Positions 57,796-64,000 of a DNA stretch of 64,000 nt are shown here, in pieces. Source of the DNA: Clytia hemisphaerica (lineage: Eukaryota > Cnidaria > Hydrozoa > Leptothecata > Clytiidae); contig CACVBU010000732.1 in NCBI GenBank assembly GCA_902728285.1, positions 250,720-314,719 on the forward strand. Reading direction: 5' to 3'. How positions within the stretch are numbered: the first letter of the stretch is position 1; each line of letters begins with the position of its first letter. A model generated the notes under the pieces. The model worked only from the letters and a program-made list of their open reading frames with translations, had not been told where the DNA came from and ran no database searches. Position numbers and translations under genes: made by a program.

Positions 57796-58143
57796 TACAC
57801 ACTTTTTTTTAATAAGAATACACTTTATAAGAATGTCCATGATGAAAATGGCCAAAAAATTAAGAATAATGCTAAGAATATCACCATCATGTAATTTTGC
57901 TACTCAAGCTAAGAATGCCATTTTTAGAGCATTTTTAATTGCAAATTGTCAATTACCCCCAAGTAAGGCTCACTCCATTCACAAAAATGCCATTTTATGC
58001 TTGCGTATGTAAATGTTAAATCTAGTCTGAATTATGATCCTAACTTAAGAATGCTGTAAGAATATTTTGGGATGATTTTCCAAAAAAAGTTAAGAATATT
58101 CATGATGAAATGGATTTACACCATTCTTATTAAAAAGGGTGTA
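57796..58143. mobile_element. MITE family C, longer copy
   Basis: It starts TACACAC, a T-run and AATAAGAATAC, and ends CATTCTTATTAAAAAGGGTG, then TA. It carries the CAATTACCCCCAAGTAAGGC segment that is absent from the 4151-4420 copy, so length variants exist in the family. Confidence 0.7.
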
Positions 58144-59334
58144 TTGTCTTCATTGAATGTCAGTAATTTAAGAGTTCGTGTTATTGATATTCGAATTATA
58201 TGGCTGACGTAACGATGTTGCTATGATCTTTAAAAAAAAGCTGACATCTGATGTGCCACATATACCATGAAGTTGAGCGTTACTTATTGCATATCGATAG
58301 TCGTTGGCATCTGGATTCACGAATTTGAATCCACCACGAATCATTCGACGAAGAAAATTTCGAATTTCCAGAATTTTACAAGATTAGCATTTGAGCATAA
58401 AAATAGATTGTAATAAAGCACGATCAGACTGAAGCTCATTATGGGACAGAAAGATAACTCTTTTATATTTGTTCTCAATATTTCCAAGTTATTGAAAATT
58501 TTATCAAAAATCCCTTCAAAAAATCAAGTTTTTTTTTTTGGTCCAGCGATATATAAAGGTCAGTGGATTTAAGAGGTAAATAGCTAAAATTACATTTTTT
58601 CACGAAGCAATAAAAATTTTACCCAGTTACCCTTACTGTTTTAAATCAGAAATTCTTCAATTTTAAAACGCATAAATGTGAAAAAAAATTCAAAAAATAT
58701 TTATTCAGTCAAAAAATACAGCTTAAAACTTTGCCCTGGTTAACTTAGAAAGGGCTCTTTTTTGTTATTTTCTAAAGGTTTTTAAAGTCAATCAATGATA
58801 AACTTTGGACTATATCTTTAGATGGAATAAATTTCTTAGAAGAATGTTTTCACATTATTGACGCTCTAGGATGAATAAATCACTCGTGTGAAAATGATAA
58901 TTATAGCACAATTATTGAAGAAGCTGATTTTCTTCTTTTTCATTTTCGATCTTCATTTTCCGATCTTTTTTGATTTTATCATAATATTCCACTCCAGTTT
59001 GTCTTTTCAACAAGCACAAAACCGCTGATTCGAATTTTATCAAAAGTTATAGCTTTTATTGTCTCCACTGCAAATTATATTTAGACTACCTTTAGTGGCT
59101 AATTTCCAAGGGGGCAAACTTCTCGGGGAAAATTTTCCTGTCACCGGTTTTAACAGATCAGAGTTCAAAAATGGTTTAAGTTGAATTAAAGCAAAAAATC
59201 GCACTCTTATTTTTCTTTTCGAGAAGATTGACCTTGGCCTTGTCTACATTTTTTATCGCTTAATTAGGACTGAGTGGTTAAGTGAATTATTGTAGCAAGC
59301 ATCGCTTAAATGAAATAATTAGATATTTCAAGTT

Positions 59335-59974
59335 CACTTAAGGGCTCTGCCTGACATGTTATACATTTTCTGTTAGACAAACTATTCCTAAATCTGAAAA
59401 TTCAAAAATTGCATTGAAAAATTTTGATGAAGAAGAAAATGAAGACTTTTGCGAGGAAGAGTATTTCAACTTTGAAGAGCTTAGTTTCGGCGAAGAAAAA
59501 ACATTTTAGATGGTGTATCTTTTACCGAACAATAAAATTTTTTGCGGAAAATTTTTGTAAATGCTTCTTTGTCTCGAAATCTTCAAAATAGTGGTTTTTC
59601 ATCAATTTTTCAACTGGATTTTGCTTAAAAAAACAGTCATAACTTTTGACACATCTTTTTAGAAAAATTTCCGCAAAATTTAAAATAGTTCAATTCTTTG
59701 CGGACAGTGTAAAGAAATTTTGAAACAAAAAGGTTAATTACCCATTAAAACTTAGCACTTTTTATAAAAGAAGGTGATGCAACATATTATTAACGTCTTT
59801 TTAAAGTTCATAACGCCATTTCTGCAATTAAATTCTTAATTACTCTGAAGGGATTTGATTAAAAAGCAATTTATAAAGGTAATTCTTTGTTGAAAGTGTT
59901 AAAGAACCTAAAACATAACTTTTATGTTCAAATACTAAAATCAATTTTCCGACTATGGTCAGAGCCCTTAAGTG
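59335..59974. mobile_element. CACTTAAGGGCTCTG-type inverted-repeat element
   Basis: The left CACTTAAGGGCTCTG is matched by CAGAGCCCTTAAGTG at the right. It is 640 bp long and AT-rich, with no coding frame. The target duplication is unclear. Confidence 0.6.
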
Positions 59975-60264
59975 AGACAACCCAAAAATAATATCGAACT
60001 GAAGTACAATCTCTCCTATAAAGACAAAAAGTTACCAAAAATAGCCAAAATAGCTTGAAAGATTGAGAAAAATACGTCCAATTTTTCAATTTATCTAAAA
60101 TTCTGAATCGGTTTTCATAGAAAATATCTTTCAAACAGTCTACAACTTTTCATGTCGCATGTATAGGTGCTGGTAAATTTTTAAGAGAAAGCCGGCATTA
60201 TCTCCACCTGATGACGTCATCGTTCACTGGGAATACTGAAAAATGAGACCCCTTTCAAAAAACT

Positions 60265-60532
60265 GGGGACACGAGAAGTTTTTTTCGCGTTGGTGCAATA
60301 CAACATGCTCCATCCCACCAACACAAGAAAAGAAGTGCGTGTCCGATAGTTTCATTATTTGTTTCATGGTACAAAAAGTGAGGGAAACATCCAAAATACA
60401 CGCTGATTTTGTCCCATAGACAAAAGGGAGATTTTACTTTTAATGATAGAAAGAAAAATGGGGTGGAGACACGACAAAAGCATTTCAGGTTGGTTGCATT
60501 GCACCAACGCGAAAAAAACGTCCCGTGTCCCC
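60265..60532. mobile_element. GGGGACACG-type MITE
   Basis: The ends share GGGGACACG[AG]GA[AC]GTTTTTTTCG, then CGTTGGTGCAAT, in inverted orientation. It is 268 bp long and non-coding. The words CCACCAACAC and GACACGAC also recur inside. Confidence 0.7.
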
Positions 60533-61021
60533 AAGCCTTAACACTTTTGCACTTTTATTTATTTGCTCTAATTTTGTAAGGCAACTCCACGTGAAAAACA
60601 TTTTTGGGGCGTAGGGTCAATTGTTGGACACCTGAGAAATGTATCATGTATCGGGAGAAATGTATCGGCTGCACGCTCAGGTGAACAGTAAGTACATTCG
60701 CGCAGATAGCTATCGAAAGATGAGCACTTTGGGTAGCATTTTATAGAACGATCCAAATTGACCTTTTTGATTTAATCAGCACTAGGTTTCTGTATCTCTA
60801 GGATGGGAAAATACTTGACTTGGATTTGACTATCAGCAAAATCGGACCAGTGGTTATGCTGAAAGTGAACATTTTGAGTAAAATACGAACCAGTCTGTAA
60901 AATAACAACCCCGCACGTAACCGAACTAAAAAAATATTCAGCAAAATTGAACAAGCTAATCGGTCAATATGTGATTTAAGCCATTTAAAAAATTCTGGTC
61001 TGTTAAATACCAATCAGATAT

Positions 61022-61413
61022 GTACTTTAGGCGTACAAACTTTCGCGAGCAGAAACTTTCACAAGGTCGAAAAATCGCGAAATTCACGACATTTTGTTTC
61101 GCGAATTTGAGGAAAAAAATGTTTTTCGCAAGCATAAACTTTCGCATTTCGTTTGTTTATCGTTGGATTTTTCGAATGAAAGTTGCCTTAAAAGTGAAAA
61201 ATATTTCTTAAATCCGATAAAGACGGTGCTCTTCGACTTTAAAAAGGCATTAAAGGATAGAATAATGCCAAAAACTTGATATATATTACGATTTCGAGAT
61301 TTCGCGAATTGCTCTGTTAAGAATTTTCAAAGACATTTACTTTCGCGAAAAAGGCCAATATTCGCGAAAATCGCGAAAGCTTCTGCTCGCGAAAGTTTGT
61401 ACACCTAAAGTAC
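61022..61413. mobile_element. GTACTTTAGG-type MITE rich in TTCGCGAA
   Basis: The ends GTACTTTAGGCGTACAAAC, then TTTCGCGAGCAGAA, are inverted at the right. TCGCGAA words recur throughout (for example AAAATCGCGAAATTCACG, TTTCGCGAATTTGAGG). It is non-coding. Confidence 0.7.
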
Positions 61414-61446
61414 CCGAACCAAAATTTTGCAAGTCATCTCCAATAC

Positions 61447-61495
61447 ATGTTTTTTATAAGAACAAACTATATAAGAGCATAAGGCTTCTATTTTC
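61447..61495. mobile_element. MITE family A end fragment
   Basis: TACATG, a T-run and ATAAGAACAAAC, followed by TATATAAGAGCATAAGGC, is the complement of the family A right end. Only about 50 bp remain. Confidence 0.5.
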
Positions 61496-61917
61496 AAATT
61501 AAGTGACTTATCATTTGTGTTCATAAAGAGTACTAGCCGGTACCCGGCGTCGCACGCCGGTTTAGCTGTTTGCTGAACGCATTTAAAGTCCTTTAAGATG
61601 TTGGGAAGGTGGCTTAAGAAGATGAAATCAAAATTAAAAGGAAGAATTCTCTTCAAAGTTTGACTCTATCCCTCCCGGGTGACGTATCTTTTAACGATTT
61701 TGAAAAAGATTTTTGTGGCAAAAATGAAAGGGCGTCATTCCCAAATTACACTATACCAGCGACCAGCGACGTCCGAGACAGCTCTGCAATTAGATTTTTT
61801 TCTCGCTTCGCTTGAGTTATACTGCTGTAGTTCTTGATGTTTAGGAAAACTTTGATGTCAAGATAAGCGGAGTGAAATAATAGACATGACACGCGATTCG
61901 TCGAAAAAAGGCAGCCT

Positions 61918-62216
61918 GGGGGGGGGGGGGTACTTAGGCAAGAGAAGGGTATGGGTATGAGTATGTGCCAGCCTTAAAGGTGCCTTTTTTGAAACATGAC
62001 AGTTTGAAAAATCGGAAAAATCAAACTTCAGTCCCACTAAGAATTGGAAAAGTAGGAAAATTTCAACTTTTTGCCCCCAGAAAGATAGAGATTTGGTCAA
62101 ATTAGTTCTAAAAAGTGAATTAAAATTCACACAATTTCCCTTGTTTCTTCTCCTCTTTATTCTGCTAAGGGTCCGAGGGGTAGGGCCGAAAGTCAGCTCG
62201 CAACCATAGTCCCCCC
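61918..62216 (+). mobile_element. Family E element, full copy
   Basis: It starts with a G-run, then TACTTAGGCAAG, carries AGTCCCACTAAG and CTGCTAAGGGTCCG pairs, and ends GTCAGCTCGCAACC followed by a C-run. It is the reverse complement of 21324-21630. Confidence 0.6.
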
Positions 62217-63600
62217 GGAAGGCAGCTAGGGCACGCAGACAAAAAAGCGTGATAGATAGCGCAATTTTATGTTGCTTTTTATAAAATAACTTCGTCATAA
62301 CTTCAATAATTTTTCAAATTCAACAATGACTTAGATTTCCAGCAAAATAATTATCGACATACATGTTTAAAGGTCCCTTTTTACGAAAGAAAGAATTCTA
62401 GTTTTTACCGCCTTTTGAATGTATTTTTAAATGTTGCTGTTGTTCTAACAAACTTGTTATGTGATTCTTGTGTTTTATTTTATATTTGTTCTTTTCTTTA
62501 ACAGATTCTGTTTAAAAGATTTCTTTTGTTTTGAAAAGAATTTAAAACAAAAGAAAAAGTCTAATCTATCAATCAAAACAAAGTCTTTATAAAACGGCGC
62601 GAATCTGATTTAACTCATTTGTGGAGCAAGAACAAAATAAAAGTCATCTTTTGGAAGAACAAAAAAATTGCGTGCGAAAACGAAAGTAGCACAGACAGAA
62701 AGAAAGAAAGACCACAAAACGACATACAGACTACCACTATTAATATATAGATACACACTGAAACAACTGGTTGACAGATGTTGCATTAATCTCGTGTTGG
62801 CAAGTCCTTAACGATGGTAAGAATTTCGAATTTGTATTCAAACCTGTTCTGCCTGTGCTCCTCAGGTCCAGGTGTGAGCCTCTCCCAAGGCAGTTTGAAG
62901 GTTGACTGAGGAACATAGTCTTGTTTCTTCTACCCTTCTTCTCAACGATCAAACAAGTTTTGTCAAAGTGGCAAAAAGACGTTTTAAACATTTAATATTT
63001 GTTTTCCATTTTCTATTCTGAAAATACGTTTTATTCAACAACTTCGAACTTTTATAGCGCGTGACAATCATTTGTTTTGTTTTTGTCTGTTTATTCTTCG
63101 CCTTTGATACAGGCGAAAAGTTTCACAGGCAAAGCGAAAATGGTGTTTCAGATTTTCTTTTCTTGCTATTTCTCATTTTATAAAAACGGCAAATTTCTTT
63201 TCAAAACTTTAATTTGCCAGGCTATTACTCTACCATTTAAGATTAGGAAAACGGGGAGATTAGGAATAAAAAGACCCCCACTTCGTGCAAATTTGCTAAA
63301 AATAAAAATGATAGAGAAGAAAAAGTGAGAAAGGATCGAAATAGGAAGATACTTTTCACCTGCATTTACCGAAAAAAAAACTATCAATGATTTTCCACAA
63401 CTTTTTCAACAACTCTAATCGAACGAAATTATCTTTGGTTGGCGTAAGCACTAGTACTGACGCTAAATTTAGATTTTAAAACTTCTCGTAATTGAAAATG
63501 CACCCCTGTTTTACAAGCCAAGAGAGAAGTTTCTAGTCTGTGGGTGGTGGGAAAAGGGGAGAAATCATCCCTTGGAGCGAAACGCTTCATTTATTTAAAT

Positions 63601-63680
63601 TACAGTCAACTCCCCCTAATTCGAACGGGAGGTCTAATTTTTTTAGAATTAAAAAGAAGGGCGAATTAAAGATACTTTAC
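63601..63680. mobile_element. Tigger-like end fragment
   Basis: TTACAGTCAACTCCCCCTAA, then TTCGAACGGGAGG, matches the left end of 24468-24645. The other end is not seen. Confidence 0.4.
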
Positions 63681-63834
63681 GAGGGTTTCTCCTTGACAAA
63701 CAGGTGTCAATCTTTTCGGTTTACGGATCCCTGGAAGGTAGGATTCGGCTATTATCAGTCAGGGCCAGGGTTCCAGCACGTAACAAAGGAGAAAATACCA
63801 TAATTTGCACTCGTCCTTCGTCCTTCGGTAAAAT

Positions 63835-63920
63835 CAAGAACATTTAAGAACACTTTTAGGCTTATATCTCAGTTCGGAATATCCGAAGGCTTCGAGAATT
63901 TAGGATATTCTTATAAAAAT
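63835..63920. mobile_element. MITE family A fragment near the window edge
   Basis: It contains GAACACTTTTAGGCTTA, TATCCGAAGGCTTCGAGAAT and ATTCTTATAAAAAT, an eroded complement of the family A left end. Confidence 0.5.
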
Positions 63921-64000
63921 CTAAACTTAGAAAAAACTAGAAACTAAGTCTCAAAAGTCTTTGTACACAATATTTTTGACTAACTGATATCTCAAATAAC

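Larger units (their letters stand above)
50865..64000. other. Gene-poor right flank
   Basis: I see no supported coding region in this stretch. It may include the Kv promoter and 5' UTR immediately to the right of 50864. Purine-rich simple sequence (GAAA repeats near 55956-55980, AAAC repeats near 53128-53152) and the mobile elements listed are the only structures. The interval 53.2-57.4 kb is plain AT-rich DNA. Confidence 0.6.

Overview
This is eukaryotic, animal DNA: it is AT-rich, genes are split by GT-AG introns, intergenic stretches are long, and the density of short inverted-repeat transposons is very high. The gene content (a MACPF-EGF-TSP1 secreted protein, tandem DEG/ENaC channels of the ASIC/HyNaC type, a Shaker/Kv1 potassium channel coded almost entirely by one exon, and an intronless secreted SGNH-hydrolase-like gene) suggests a cnidarian, perhaps a medusozoan. 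That placement is inferred from gene content, not from a database search.

Layout. (1) 869-3527, plus strand: the 3' part of a MACPF/EGF/TSP1 gene whose 5' end lies left of the window. (2) 3528-21801: no gene that I can support. It holds mobile elements, including an unusual 661-bp element built from thirteen copies of a two-part module of about 22 bp (7431-8091), a LINE reverse-transcriptase remnant joined to a tRNA-like SINE head (9215-9930), and two related elements built from paired TCACG words. (3) 21802-25738, plus strand: an intact six-exon DEG/ENaC channel gene. (4) 25739-32267: intergenic, with two long-inverted-repeat transposons that have perfect 10-bp and 9-bp target duplications. 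(5) 32268-35724, plus strand: a second DEG/ENaC copy with the same exon structure but broken: a frameshift after the start, an extra base and in-frame TGA in the next exon, two lost cysteines, and no recognisable final two exons. (6) 38708-38822: degenerate telomere-like repeats. (7) 39610-41031, minus strand: the SGNH-like gene. (8) 44557-50864, minus strand: the Kv1-type gene, with a 16-codon first exon, a 4.8-kb intron and one large exon. (9) 50865-64000: no gene that I can support, only mobile elements and AT-rich sequence.

The genes do not form a pathway. The two DEG/ENaC loci are a tandem duplication in which one copy has decayed. The most notable material is non-coding: at least a dozen families of non-autonomous elements, several of which share an odd plan of short paired words repeated every 25-45 bp. 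All exon junctions come from reading frames and splice consensus by eye and have not been confirmed by transcripts.
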